64,000 nt of DNA from Comamonadaceae bacterium (GTDB lineage: Bacteria; Pseudomonadota; Gammaproteobacteria; Burkholderiales; Burkholderiaceae_C), in contig JAJTEW010000008.1 in the NCBI GenBank assembly GCA_021299875.1, forward strand, positions 124,001 to 188,000, written 5' to 3'. Shown piece after piece: positions 53,713 through 63,258 of this stretch (positions within the stretch are counted from its first letter, which is position 1; every line of letters begins with the position of its first letter). The notes below the pieces were generated by a model. That model searched no databases, was not told where the DNA came from, and saw only the letters and a list, made by a program, of their open reading frames with translations. A program made the translations under genes and the position numbers.

Positions 53713-54954
53713 TCAGCCCACCAGAGCTTCGGTACCAAAACGCTGGCGAGCACCCGCCAAAAAGCGGGCAACGCGCGCAATGGCCTCGCGCAAGTCGTCT
53801 TCATGGGGCAAAAAGACGATGCGGAAATGGTCGGCAGCGGGCCAATTGAAACCGGTACCCTGGACCAACATGACCTTGGTTTCTTCCAGCAACTGCAAGA
53901 AGAAGTCCTGGTCGTCCTGCACCGGGTAAATCTGAGGATCCAACTTGGGAAACATGTACAAAGCTGCACAAGGCTTCACGCAGCTGACCCCCGGAATCGC
54001 CGTGATCAGTTGGTAGGCCAAATCGCGCTGCTTGCGCAACCGCCCCCCCTCACCCACCAATTCATTGATGCTTTGGTGCCCACCCAAGGCCGTTTGGATG
54101 GCCCACTGGCCCGGCACATTGGCGCACAAGCGCATGTTGGAGAGCATATTCAAGCCCTCGATGTAATCGCGGGCCCTTTTCTTGTCCCCAGAAATCACCA
54201 TCCAACCTGCGCGGTAGCCACAAGAGCGGTAGCTTTTGGACAAAGAATTAAAAGTCAAGGTCAACACATCTTGCGACAGACTGGCCAAAGGCGTGTGCTT
54301 GACGCCGTCGTACAAGACCTTGTCGTAGACCTCATCGGCAAAGATCACCAAGCCATGCTCGCGGGCAATGTTCACGATGCCTTTGAGCAGCTCGTCCGAG
54401 TACAGCGCACCGGTCGGGTTGTTGGGGTTGATCACCACAATGCCTTTGGTGCGTGGCGTCACTTTGGCGCGAATGTCCGCCAAATCAGGCATCCAGCCAT
54501 TGGACTCGCTGCAGTGGTAATGCACTGGTGTGCCCCCCGACAAGCTCGCTGCTGCCGTCCACAACGGGTAATCGGGTGAAGGCAACAACAACTCATCGCC
54601 GTTGTCGAGCAGCGCATTGGTGGCCATCACGATCAATTCGCTGGCCCCGTTGCCCAAATAAATGTCGTCCAGCGTGACGCCCAAAATCCCTTGTTTCTGG
54701 GTTTCGTGCATGACGGCTTTGCGTGCTGCAAAGATACCTTTGCTGTCCGAATAACCTGCCGAATTGGGCAAGTTCCGAATCATGTCTTGCTGAATTTCTT
54801 CCGGCGCATCAAAACCAAACACGGCCAGGTTGCCAATGTTCAGTTTGATGATCTTCTGCCCGTCTTCCTCCATCTGTCGGGCACGGTCCATGATCGGGCC
54901 TCGAATGTCATAACAAACGCTGGCAAGCTTGGCTGATTTGAGAATGGGCTTCAA
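53713..54954 (-). CDS. alaA: Alanine/valine-pyruvate type aminotransferase (AlaA-like), probable TTG start
   Basis: LKPILKSAKLASVCYDIRGPIMDRARQMEEDGQKIIKLNIGNLAVFGFDAPEEI...SLSKSYRSCGYRAGWM. GGAGG lies just upstream of the TTG. Confidence 0.85.
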   Translation of the reverse strand: MKPILKSAKLASVCYDIRGPIMDRARQMEEDGQKIIKLNIGNLAVFGFDAPEEIQQDMIRNLPNSAGYSDSKGIFAARKAVMHETQKQGILGVTLDDIYLGNGASELIVMATNALLDNGDELLLPSPDYPLWTAAASLSGGTPVHYHCSESNGWMPDLADIRAKVTPRTKGIVVINPNNPTGALYSDELLKGIVNIAREHGLVIFADEVYDKVLYDGVKHTPLASLSQDVLTLTFNSLSKSYRSCGYRAGWMVISGDKKRARDYIEGLNMLSNMRLCANVPGQWAIQTALGGHQSINELVGEGGRLRKQRDLAYQLITAIPGVSCVKPCAALYMFPKLDPQIYPVQDDQDFFLQLLEETKVMLVQGTGFNWPAADHFRIVFLPHEDDLREAIARVARFLAGARQRFGTEALVG

Positions 54955-55077
54955 AGTGCCTCCATGGGGAGTTTCACGAGGGAGAAAACCTATAATTTGA
55001 CCACAAATCAAGGCCTTTACCGGGCCCTCTTTTTGACTCATTCCCCTAATCACCACCCACACTCGTCAAACTGCCCC

Positions 55078-55455
55078 ATGAAACTCCAACCCGACAAATC
55101 GAATGCACCCGTCATCAATGCTTATGACCGTGCATGGATTGAGGTCAACGGCATTCGACATGGGCAATCCCTGTCTGTCACCAGCTTGCCCGAAATCCAA
55201 CCTGCAGCATGGGGAAGTTCGGAGTTTGAGACCCTTGAACAGTGCCACTTCAAGCCTTGGGCCCAAATGGGGGTTGAATTGGTTCTTTTTGGCAGCGGCC
55301 AAAAACTGCGCTTTGCCCAAGCCATTTGGTTGCAAGACTTGATCAGTCAAGGCATTGGCGTGGAAACCATGGACACGGCCGCAGCGTGTCGCACCTACAA
55401 CATATTGGCCAGCGAAGGGCGCAAAGTGGTGGCACTTCTTTTGATCGAGTCCTAA
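55078..55455 (+). CDS. Mth938-like domain (DUF498) protein
   Basis: MKLQPDKSNAPVINAYDRAWIEVNGIRHGQSLSVTS...GVETMDTAAACRTYNILASEGRKVVALLL. ORF track start 54964 trimmed. Confidence 0.85.
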   Translation: MKLQPDKSNAPVINAYDRAWIEVNGIRHGQSLSVTSLPEIQPAAWGSSEFETLEQCHFKPWAQMGVELVLFGSGQKLRFAQAIWLQDLISQGIGVETMDTAAACRTYNILASEGRKVVALLLIES

Positions 55456-55614
55456 AGCATCCATTCCAAACGGCTGGGCATCGATGGCGCAGCGGGCAAA
55501 TCCTAAAATGCCGTTCGGAGTAAAATACAAGGTTGCCGGGGCCAATGGCCCGCGGCGGCAATGTTGCCTAGTGCGGGTGACATACGCTCAACCAGACAAG
55601 CGAGTTAAAGTTCC

Positions 55615-56100
55615 ATGGCGATCGTTCTGAACAAACCCCTCCCCGAATTTGAAGCCAACGCCACCAGCGGATTGAAAGTTTCTAACGTCTCTCATGTCGG
55701 TCAGACGGTCGTTTTGTTTTTTTATCCCAAAGACAACACACCTGGCTGCACCACAGAGGCCATGCAGTTTCGCGACAAATACAAAGATTTCGTCAAAGCC
55801 GGGGCCTTGGTTTTGGGTGTCTCTCGTGACAACATGAAGTCCCATGACGATTTCAAAGCCAAACTCGAATTGCCATTCGAGCTGATTGCAGACACGGAAG
55901 AGAAAATGTGCCACATGTTTGGCGTGGTCAAAAACAAGATCATGTATGGCAAAAAGGTCAAAGGCATTGAGCGGAGCACTTTTTTGATCGGTCCCGATGG
56001 CGCACTCAAAAACGAATGGCGCGGCCTCAAAGTCCCAGGCCACGTCGAAGAAGTGCTGCAAGCCGTCAAAGACCTGAAAAAAGCAACCTCAGCCGCTTGA
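55615..56100 (+). CDS. bcp: Thioredoxin-dependent peroxiredoxin (Bcp/PrxQ)
   Basis: VVLFFYPKDNTPGCTTEAMQFRDKYKDF; active-site PGCTTE. Confidence 0.96.
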   Translation: MAIVLNKPLPEFEANATSGLKVSNVSHVGQTVVLFFYPKDNTPGCTTEAMQFRDKYKDFVKAGALVLGVSRDNMKSHDDFKAKLELPFELIADTEEKMCHMFGVVKNKIMYGKKVKGIERSTFLIGPDGALKNEWRGLKVPGHVEEVLQAVKDLKKATSAA

Positions 56101-56182
56101 ATTCACTTTCCTTTTCAGTCACATGGCTCGTGCATAATGTTTTCATGCTGTTGAACAAAAGTTCCTTTGAATCCTTGACCCC

Positions 56183-56214
56183 AAGCCGCCTGGTTCACAA
56201 GGCGGCTTTTTTTT
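56183..56214 (+). terminator. Rho-independent terminator downstream of bcp
   Basis: AAGCCGCC-TGGTTCACAA-GGCGGCTTTTTTTT. Confidence 0.82.
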
Positions 56215-56246
56215 GCGTTCGCATTTAAACCAAGAGACCTTCTTAC

Positions 56247-57959
56247 ATGCCACTGCCCCCAGCCCCCACCCAAAGAGCCAGCCGCTTGAGTCACACAGCC
56301 TTTGATCCCAGCATCACCGAAAACGTTTCGCCAGCCATGGTCCAAGTTGAAACCAAACAAGCGCAGACGCCCTTGGCCGAGACCCCGTCAGAACGCAAAA
56401 CAAGCAAATCCACCACGCGATCACGCCCATCCGTCGCAGAGCGTGACAGGTCCCCGTCGACTGTTCAGCCCACGATTCGTGCTGACAAAGTTAAATCAAC
56501 GCCTTCTTCGGCCACCACCGCCCATCGGGCTGGCCCAGCGGTCACTGCGCGCGCCAAGCGGCGCCATGGTCCCAGCAAGCTTTTTGTGCTGGACACCAAT
56601 GTGCTGATGCACGACCCCATGAGTTTGTTTCGATTTGAAGAGCACGATGTGTTTTTACCCATGATCGTGCTCGAGGAGCTTGACGGTCACAAGAAAGGCA
56701 TGACCGAGGTGGCCCGCAATGCACGTCAAGCCAGCCGTTCACTGGATGCCTTGGCCAGCGCACAAAGCAGCGACCTGAGCAAAGGCTCGCCCTTGAGCAC
56801 AACAGGCCACACCGATGCGATGGGTCAGTTGTTTTTCCAGACGCAAGCCCTCGATCTGGCTCTCCCCCTGGCCCTGCCCCAAGGCAAGGCGGACAACCAA
56901 ATTTTGGGCGTGGTCAAAGCCCTTGGTGTGTTGCATGCACCGCGCGATGTGGTTTTGGTGTCCAAAGACATCAACATGCGCGTCAAAGCGCGCGCATTGG
57001 GTCTTCAGGCCGAGGACTACCAAAACGACAAGACCCTGGAAGATGGCGACCTGTTGTACCCGGGCTCATTGGCCTTGCCAGCCGATTTTTGGAACAAAAA
57101 TGGCAAAGCCGTCGAAAGTTGGCAACAAGGCACTCACACCTTTTATCGCATCAGTGGACCGATTGTTCCCAACTTGCTGATGAACCAGTTTGTCTTCTTT
57201 GAAGCCCCTGGCGAGCCCAGTCTTTACGCCAGAGTCACCGAGATTCGGGGCAAAACGGCAGTCCTCAGAACATTAAAAGACTTTACCCATCAAAAAAATG
57301 CCGTCTGGGGTGTCACCACGCGCAATCGCGAGCAAAACTTTGCCATGAACTTGTTGACCGACCCGGAAGTGGACTTTGTGACCCTGGCGGGCACAGCCGG
57401 ATCGGGCAAGACCCTGATGGCCTTGGCTGCGGGTTTGACACAAGTTTTGGACGACCGTCGATACACCGAAATCATCATGACCCGCGCCACGGTGAGCGTG
57501 GGCGAAGACATTGGGTTTTTACCTGGCACCGAAGAAGAAAAAATGGGCCCTTGGATGGGCGCACTGGACGACAACCTCGAATTCTTGGCCAAGGGCGACG
57601 GTGGTAATTCGGGTGAATGGGGACGAGCTGCGACCAACGAATTGATCAAAAGCCGCATCAAGATCAAGAGCATGAACTTCATGCGTGGTCGCACTTTCAT
57701 GAACAAGTACGTGATCATCGACGAAGCGCAAAACCTGACCCCCAAGCAGATGAAAACACTCATCACTCGCGCAGGCCCTGGCACCAAGATCATCTGCATG
57801 GGCAACCTGGCCCAGATTGACACGCCTTACCTCACCGAAGGCTCTTCGGGATTGACTTACGCCGTGGACCGCTTCAAGGGTTGGGCGCATGGTGGACACA
57901 TCACCTTGGCGCGTGGTGAAAGGTCTCGCTTGGCTGACTTTGCCAGCGAAGCCCTTTGA
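56247..57959 (+). CDS. PhoH family protein with PIN domain (PhoH2-type)
   Basis: FVLDTNVLMHDPMSLFRFEEHDVFLPMIVLEELDGHKKG (PIN) followed by GTAGSGKTLMALAAGLTQ...YVIIDEAQNLTPKQMKTLITRAGPGTKIICMGNLAQID (PhoH). Confidence 0.93.
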   Translation: MPLPPAPTQRASRLSHTAFDPSITENVSPAMVQVETKQAQTPLAETPSERKTSKSTTRSRPSVAERDRSPSTVQPTIRADKVKSTPSSATTAHRAGPAVTARAKRRHGPSKLFVLDTNVLMHDPMSLFRFEEHDVFLPMIVLEELDGHKKGMTEVARNARQASRSLDALASAQSSDLSKGSPLSTTGHTDAMGQLFFQTQALDLALPLALPQGKADNQILGVVKALGVLHAPRDVVLVSKDINMRVKARALGLQAEDYQNDKTLEDGDLLYPGSLALPADFWNKNGKAVESWQQGTHTFYRISGPIVPNLLMNQFVFFEAPGEPSLYARVTEIRGKTAVLRTLKDFTHQKNAVWGVTTRNREQNFAMNLLTDPEVDFVTLAGTAGSGKTLMALAAGLTQVLDDRRYTEIIMTRATVSVGEDIGFLPGTEEEKMGPWMGALDDNLEFLAKGDGGNSGEWGRAATNELIKSRIKIKSMNFMRGRTFMNKYVIIDEAQNLTPKQMKTLITRAGPGTKIICMGNLAQIDTPYLTEGSSGLTYAVDRFKGWAHGGHITLARGERSRLADFASEAL

Positions 57960-57989
57960 CGCACCGGCTCTTGCTTTGACTTGCAGGCC

Positions 57990-59408
57990 TCAGTAATCGT
58001 CGCTGAGGCCTGAGGCCAAGCTCTCGAAGCGGGTCAAATTCTTCAAGAAAGTCAGCTTGACGGTCCCTGTGGGGCCGTTTCGCTGTTTACCAATGATGAT
58101 TTCGGCCACCCCAGGTTCTTTGGAGTCCTTGTTGTAATAATCGTCACGGTAAATGAACATGATGATGTCTGCATCCTGCTCAATGGCGCCCGATTCCCGC
58201 AAATCGCTCATCATGGGCCGCTTGTCGGTCCTCTGCTCAACGCTTCGGTTGAGCTGAGACAAGGCAATGACTGGACATTGCAACTCTTTGGCCAACATCT
58301 TCAAACCGCGCGAAATTTCACCCAATTCGGTCGCGCGGTTGTCGCCGCCGGAACCGCCCGAGCCGCTCATCAGCTGCAAATAGTCGACCACAATCAACCC
58401 CAGCTTGCCGCACTGACGCGCCAAACGACGGGCATTGGCGCGCAACTCGGAAGGCGTGAGTCCGGGTGTTTCGTCAATGTGCAACGACACCGTTCGCAGT
58501 TTTTCAATCGCCTCGGTCAAACGCGGCCATTCATCGTCATTGAGTTTGCCCGTGCGCAAATGGCCTTGGTCAATGCGGCCAATGGAACCGACCACACGCA
58601 CGGCCAGTTGTGAGGCCCCCATTTCCATCGAAAAAACCGCCACCGGCAAGCCTTCATTCAAGGCCACATGCTCGGCGATGTTGATGGCCAGTGCCGTCTT
58701 GCCCATCGAAGGCCGTGCGGCCAGCACCACCATATCGCCCGGTTGCAGACCTGAGGTCATGCGGTCCAGATCATAAAAGCCTGTGGGCACACCCGTGATG
58801 TCGTTGGGGTTGTCGGCCATTTCCTGAACACGGTCAAGCAACTCGACCACCAAGGTGTCCATGGACTGAAAGCCCTGCTTCATGCGCGAGCCCTCTTCAC
58901 CGATGTTGAAGATTTTTTGCTCGGCTTCGTCCAGGATCCGGTCGATCGCCTTGCCCTGCGGGTTGAAAGCGTTGGTGGCGATCTCATCGCTGGCTGTGAC
59001 CAGTTTGCGAAGGATGGAGCGTTCGCGAACGATCTCAGCGTACCGCCGAATATTGCTCGCGCTGGGCACATATTGGGCTAGCGAGTTCAGATAACCCAGG
59101 CCGCCCATTTCATCGGCTTTGCCCTGGTTTTGCAGTTGCTCATTGACCGTGATGACATCTGCCGGTTTGGATGCATTGATCAATGCACCGACGGCCGCAT
59201 AAATCAATTTGTGCTCATGTCTGTAAAAGTCTTGGTCCACGAGCAAATCTCCGACCCGGTCCCACGCTGCGTTATCCAACAACAAACCACCCAAAACGCT
59301 TGACTCGGCCTCGATGGAATGTGGGGGGACACGCAAATTAGCCACCTGACTGTCAGAAGAACGATCAGCAGGGAAGGTGTTCAAAGTAGAGAGGAAAGCG
59401 GAGGGCAT
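57990..59408 (-). CDS. dnaB: Replicative DNA helicase DnaB
   Basis: RVPPHSIEAESSVLGGLLLDNAAWDRV, DMVVLAARPSMGKTALAINIAEH, LAKELQCPVIALSQLNRSVEQRTDKRPMMSDLRESGAIEQDADIIMFIYRD. Confidence 0.98.
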   Translation of the reverse strand: MPSAFLSTLNTFPADRSSDSQVANLRVPPHSIEAESSVLGGLLLDNAAWDRVGDLLVDQDFYRHEHKLIYAAVGALINASKPADVITVNEQLQNQGKADEMGGLGYLNSLAQYVPSASNIRRYAEIVRERSILRKLVTASDEIATNAFNPQGKAIDRILDEAEQKIFNIGEEGSRMKQGFQSMDTLVVELLDRVQEMADNPNDITGVPTGFYDLDRMTSGLQPGDMVVLAARPSMGKTALAINIAEHVALNEGLPVAVFSMEMGASQLAVRVVGSIGRIDQGHLRTGKLNDDEWPRLTEAIEKLRTVSLHIDETPGLTPSELRANARRLARQCGKLGLIVVDYLQLMSGSGGSGGDNRATELGEISRGLKMLAKELQCPVIALSQLNRSVEQRTDKRPMMSDLRESGAIEQDADIIMFIYRDDYYNKDSKEPGVAEIIIGKQRNGPTGTVKLTFLKNLTRFESLASGLSDDY

Positions 59409-59532
59409 GAATGAAAAACCAAAAAGAACATGTTAGACGGAAAATCACAAAAGGTCTGGGATAAACCTGTGGATAAGCTCTGTAGAGGCGGTGAACCGTT
59501 TTTTATAAATCACCTGCACAGATCCAACCAAT

Positions 59533-59568
59533 AAAAAAGCCGCCGAAGCGCAAGGCTTGGCGGCTTTT
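59533..59568 (-). terminator. Rho-independent terminator downstream of rplI
   Basis: Reverse strand AAAAGCCGCC...GGCGGCTTTTTTAT with an inner AAGC/GCTT stem. Confidence 0.85.
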
Positions 59569-59585
59569 GAGGACCGGAACAACGA

Positions 59586-60038
59586 TCAGGCAGATTCGCC
59601 GTAAACCGACACGGTGACTTCAACCACCACATCGGTGTGCAGTGCCACAGCGATGGTGGAGTCACTGACGACCTTGATGGGGCCGTTGGGCATGCGGATT
59701 TGAGATTTGACCAGGTTGTAAGCTTGCTTGTTCAACTCTTCGCAAATGTCATGGTTGGTGACGGAACCGAACAAGCGGCCATCCACACCCGCTTTTTGTG
59801 ACAACTTCACAACGGTACCGGACAGCTTTTCGCCTTGGGCTTGCGCTTCGGCCAACTTGGCAGCAGCGGCTTTTTCGAGCTCAACACGGCGAGCTTCGAA
59901 CTCTGCTTTGTTGGCTTCGGTAGCGCGGCGAGCGCGGCCTTGGGGGATCAGAAAGTTGCGTGCATAACCGTCTTTGACTTTGACGATATCGCCCAAATTA
60001 CCCAGGTTCACAACCTTCTCGAGCAGAATGATTTGCAT
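59586..60038 (-). CDS. rplI: 50S ribosomal protein L9
   Basis: [51 protein letters not shown]. Confidence 0.98.
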   Translation of the reverse strand: MQIILLEKVVNLGNLGDIVKVKDGYARNFLIPQGRARRATEANKAEFEARRVELEKAAAAKLAEAQAQGEKLSGTVVKLSQKAGVDGRLFGSVTNHDICEELNKQAYNLVKSQIRMPNGPIKVVSDSTIAVALHTDVVVEVTVSVYGESA

Positions 60039-60049
60039 GGTTGGACTCC

Positions 60050-60331
60050 TTAGACTTTGTGCTGGTCGGTGTAGGGCAACATGGCCAAAAAGCGTGCACG
60101 CTTGATGGCTGTGTTGAGCTGACGCTGGAAAATGGCACGGGTGCCAGTCAGGCGCGCAGGGATGATTTTGCCGTTTTCGGCGATGAAGTCACGCAAGGTG
60201 TCCACATCTTTGTAGTCGATTTCTTCGACGCCAGTGACTGTGAAGCGGCAAAAGCGCTTGCGCTTGAACAGCAGTGACTGGGTGTTGCGCTTGGGGCGCT
60301 TGTCTTTGTTGAATTTTTTGAACGTGGCCAT
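60050..60331 (-). CDS. rpsR: 30S ribosomal protein S18
   Basis: [89 protein letters not shown]. Confidence 0.98.
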   Translation of the reverse strand: MATFKKFNKDKRPKRNTQSLLFKRKRFCRFTVTGVEEIDYKDVDTLRDFIAENGKIIPARLTGTRAIFQRQLNTAIKRARFLAMLPYTDQHKV

Positions 60332-60345
60332 AGGGCCTCCTGAAA

Positions 60346-60633
60346 TTAATCTTGCTGAAACTCTTGAATATGCAACACGACACTTTTGCCTTGTCGAGGG
60401 GTGGCCAAAAAGCCTTTGAACGTCCAAACACTGCCTACCGCTTGCTTGACCAGTCTTTCGGCCAATGACCCAATGGCCAAAGCGCGAAGTTTTAACTGGA
60501 CTTTTCGCATCTGCCCTGCCTCTTGTACATCAGAGGCATGCTCCAGAATCAAATCCAAAGCGGGCAAACCTGCGGGGGTGTATCGCAAAGCGGCTTGCTC
60601 GGCAATACAGGCTGAAAGTTCGGTACGGTTCAC
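60346..60633 (-). CDS. priB: Primosomal replication protein PriB
   Basis: [55 protein letters not shown]; between rpsF and rpsR. Confidence 0.95.
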   Translation of the reverse strand: MNRTELSACIAEQAALRYTPAGLPALDLILEHASDVQEAGQMRKVQLKLRALAIGSLAERLVKQAVGSVWTFKGFLATPRQGKSVVLHIQEFQQD

Positions 60634-60650
60634 TCCTCAACAGATCAGTG

Positions 60651-61016
60651 TCAAGCGGCGAATTCGGCTTGTTGTGTTTTGCGGGCTTCTTCGCGCTCGA
60701 CTTGCTTCATCATGGACGAAGGGCCTGAGTCGGCTTTTTTCTTGAGCACCGTCAAGTGGCGCAAAACAGCGTCATTGAACTTGAAAGCATGCTCCAGTTC
60801 GGCCATGACGGCCTGGTCCGCTTCAATGTTCACGCACAGGTAGTGGGCTTTGCCCAGTTTGTTGATCTGGTAAGCCAACTGGCGGCGACCCCAGTCTTCC
60901 ACACGGTGGATCTGGCCACCGCCGGCAGTGATCATGCCTTTGTAACGCTCCAGCATGGCTGGAACTTGTTCGGACTGATCGGGGTGGATCAGCAAAATGA
61001 TTTCGTAATGACGCAT
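60651..61016 (-). CDS. rpsF: 30S ribosomal protein S6
   Basis: [67 protein letters not shown]. Confidence 0.98.
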   Translation of the reverse strand: MRHYEIILLIHPDQSEQVPAMLERYKGMITAGGGQIHRVEDWGRRQLAYQINKLGKAHYLCVNIEADQAVMAELEHAFKFNDAVLRHLTVLKKKADSGPSSMMKQVEREEARKTQQAEFAA

Positions 61017-61111
61017 TGAGACTCCTTGAGGTTAACCCAAATGGTTGGAATAGCTGCCACCAGCGTCTGACGGGGTGCAGCAAGGCGAAGCCTCAAATTA
61101 TAGCCTGAACA

Positions 61112-63238
61112 TCACAGTCCCGGAAAGCTCTCTGAAACCTTGAGCCTCGTCGCCGAAGGTTCGGCCGCCTGGCGAATGAATCGCCGCGGCGTCAGCCAGG
61201 TGGCTAAAAGCATCACGACAAAGCCTAAAGGCACACCAAACACCCCAGCTGACAGTGGCTGAATGCCCCACCAAAGCCCCGCAAAAGGATCCATGCCCCA
61301 AAAATGCCTAAAACCAGGTGCATTGACCAGCATATAGAAAATGGTCATGCCCAAACCAGACAACATGCCCATCACCACCGCAGGCCGGTGCACCCGCGGC
61401 CACAGCATGCCCAAAACCATTCCCGGGAAAAAAGCAGAGGCCGCCAATGAAAAAGAAGCTGAAACCAAAGCCAAAATTTCAGCGGGCTTGAACGCCGCCA
61501 CCACAGCCGCCACCATGGCCACCGCCAACAGCGCAAACTTGGACAAAATCACCCTCCCCTCTGAAGATTGAGGGCCGCTGCCGGCGTTGGGCCGCATATC
61601 GCGCACCAAAGCGTTGCTGATGGTCAACAGCAAACCATCGGCCGTCGAGAGTGCTGCAGCCAAACCGCCTGCAGCCACCAATCCCGACACCACGAACGGC
61701 ATGCCGCCCAACTCTGGCGTGGCCAGCATGATCATGTCGGCGCCCAATTTGAGTTCGCCAAGTTGCAAGATGCCGTCACCATTGACGTCCGAAAAAGAAA
61801 GCAATTCTGAATCCAGCCGGGACCATTGCGCCATCCAACTGGGCAGAGAGTCAAAACTGCTGCCCACCAAGTTATTGAGCACCTCAAACTTCACCAACAC
61901 CGCCAAGGCAGGGACGCTCAGGTAGATCAAGCCTATAAAAAACAAAGACCAGGCGACGGAACTTCGTGTTTCGGCCACACTGGGCAACGTGTAAAAGCGG
62001 GTCAAAAGATGGGGCAAACCAGCCGTGCCGACCATGAGACAAAAGATCAAAGCCAAAAAGTTCAGTCGCGATTCATTAAAAAGTCGTTCTTGCGCAAACC
62101 CGCCATCAGGGTCGCCGGTAAAAGACTGCGAGTGGGCGGGCATACCGCCCAAGGGGCGAGATCTTTCCAGGTTTTCAAGCTTGGCACGCGTCCATTCCTC
62201 TCTGGCCTTGGCAGGATCTTGCGGCACAGCCAACAGTTCTCTGCGAATCTGGGCAATCGTTGCGAAGTCAGCACCTTGCGCTTTGAGTGTTTGAATCTTG
62301 CCTTCGAGTTCTTGTTGCAATTGAACAATTGCCCCGTCCACATCCTGTAAGCGCGCCGCATAAACCTTGGCGCGTTGCGCATATTCACGCCGCACTTCCA
62401 ACTCAGCAGGGTCGTCCATGAGACGTTGTTCAATGGCCGCAATGGCTGACAACTGGGTGCCATAAACCAAGGGGGCCACAGGATTGCCCAATTGCTTGTA
62501 GGCCAGCCATGACACAGGGATCATGAACGCCAACAAGAGCATGATGTATTGCGCCACCTGTGTCCAAGTGATGGCACGCATGCCCCCCAAAAATGAACAC
62601 AACAAAACACCACCCAGACCCAACAAAATACCGATCTCGAACTGAACGCCCGTCAAACGGGAAGCGATCAAGCCAATGCCATAAATTTGCGCGACGATGT
62701 AAGTGAAAGAACACAATACGGATGCCAAAGCAGCGATCACCCGTGGCCAACGTCCTCCGTAACGATGGTCAAAATAATCGGGCAAGGTGTACAAGCGCAT
62801 GGCGCGCAATTGAGGAGCGATCAACAAGGCAACAAGACAAAAGCCCCCCGTCCAGCCAATCACATAGGCCAAGCCGCCGGGCTGGTTGCCACTGCCCGAA
62901 TACCCTTGCAAGTAAAGCGCGCCGGCCAAACTGATGAAAGAGGCCGCACTCATCCAATCGGCTGCAGTGGCCATGCCGTTGTACATGGCGGGAATACGCC
63001 GCCCAGCCACGTAGTACTCGTCTTCGTTGGTGGTCCTGCCCGATATGCCAATCAAGGCATAAATCATCACTGTGCTGAACAGAAAAATAGGACCAATCAG
63101 GTTTTTTGACAAACCCGCGCTCTCGGCCCAAGCCATGGCGCCGATCAAACTCAGGAGAAAAACAACGTAAATCAGAACATTGCGATGGATCCGCCATCGG
63201 TATGAAGCGGACATGGCGATGTTAGAAGAACTGCTCAT
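61112..63238 (-). CDS. Sodium:solute symporter family protein (VC_2705/ActP-like) with a large hydrophilic insertion
   Basis: Multiple TM helices; YYVAGRRIPAMYNGMATAADWMSAASFISLAGALYLQGYSG; LVMGTAGLPHLLTRFYT-type motif; start trimmed from 63409 to ATG at 63238. Confidence 0.88.
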   Translation of the reverse strand: MSSSSNIAMSASYRWRIHRNVLIYVVFLLSLIGAMAWAESAGLSKNLIGPIFLFSTVMIYALIGISGRTTNEDEYYVAGRRIPAMYNGMATAADWMSAASFISLAGALYLQGYSGSGNQPGGLAYVIGWTGGFCLVALLIAPQLRAMRLYTLPDYFDHRYGGRWPRVIAALASVLCSFTYIVAQIYGIGLIASRLTGVQFEIGILLGLGGVLLCSFLGGMRAITWTQVAQYIMLLLAFMIPVSWLAYKQLGNPVAPLVYGTQLSAIAAIEQRLMDDPAELEVRREYAQRAKVYAARLQDVDGAIVQLQQELEGKIQTLKAQGADFATIAQIRRELLAVPQDPAKAREEWTRAKLENLERSRPLGGMPAHSQSFTGDPDGGFAQERLFNESRLNFLALIFCLMVGTAGLPHLLTRFYTLPSVAETRSSVAWSLFFIGLIYLSVPALAVLVKFEVLNNLVGSSFDSLPSWMAQWSRLDSELLSFSDVNGDGILQLGELKLGADMIMLATPELGGMPFVVSGLVAAGGLAAALSTADGLLLTISNALVRDMRPNAGSGPQSSEGRVILSKFALLAVAMVAAVVAAFKPAEILALVSASFSLAASAFFPGMVLGMLWPRVHRPAVVMGMLSGLGMTIFYMLVNAPGFRHFWGMDPFAGLWWGIQPLSAGVFGVPLGFVVMLLATWLTPRRFIRQAAEPSATRLKVSESFPGL

Positions 63239-63258
63239 CACCACGCACCTCTTATCCG

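Noticed and set aside
52087-54579. 830-aa plus-strand ORF antisense to thrC, hom and alaA
   Set aside because: Spans three well-supported opposite-strand genes; His/Gln/Gly/Leu-rich shadow composition without recognisable domain.
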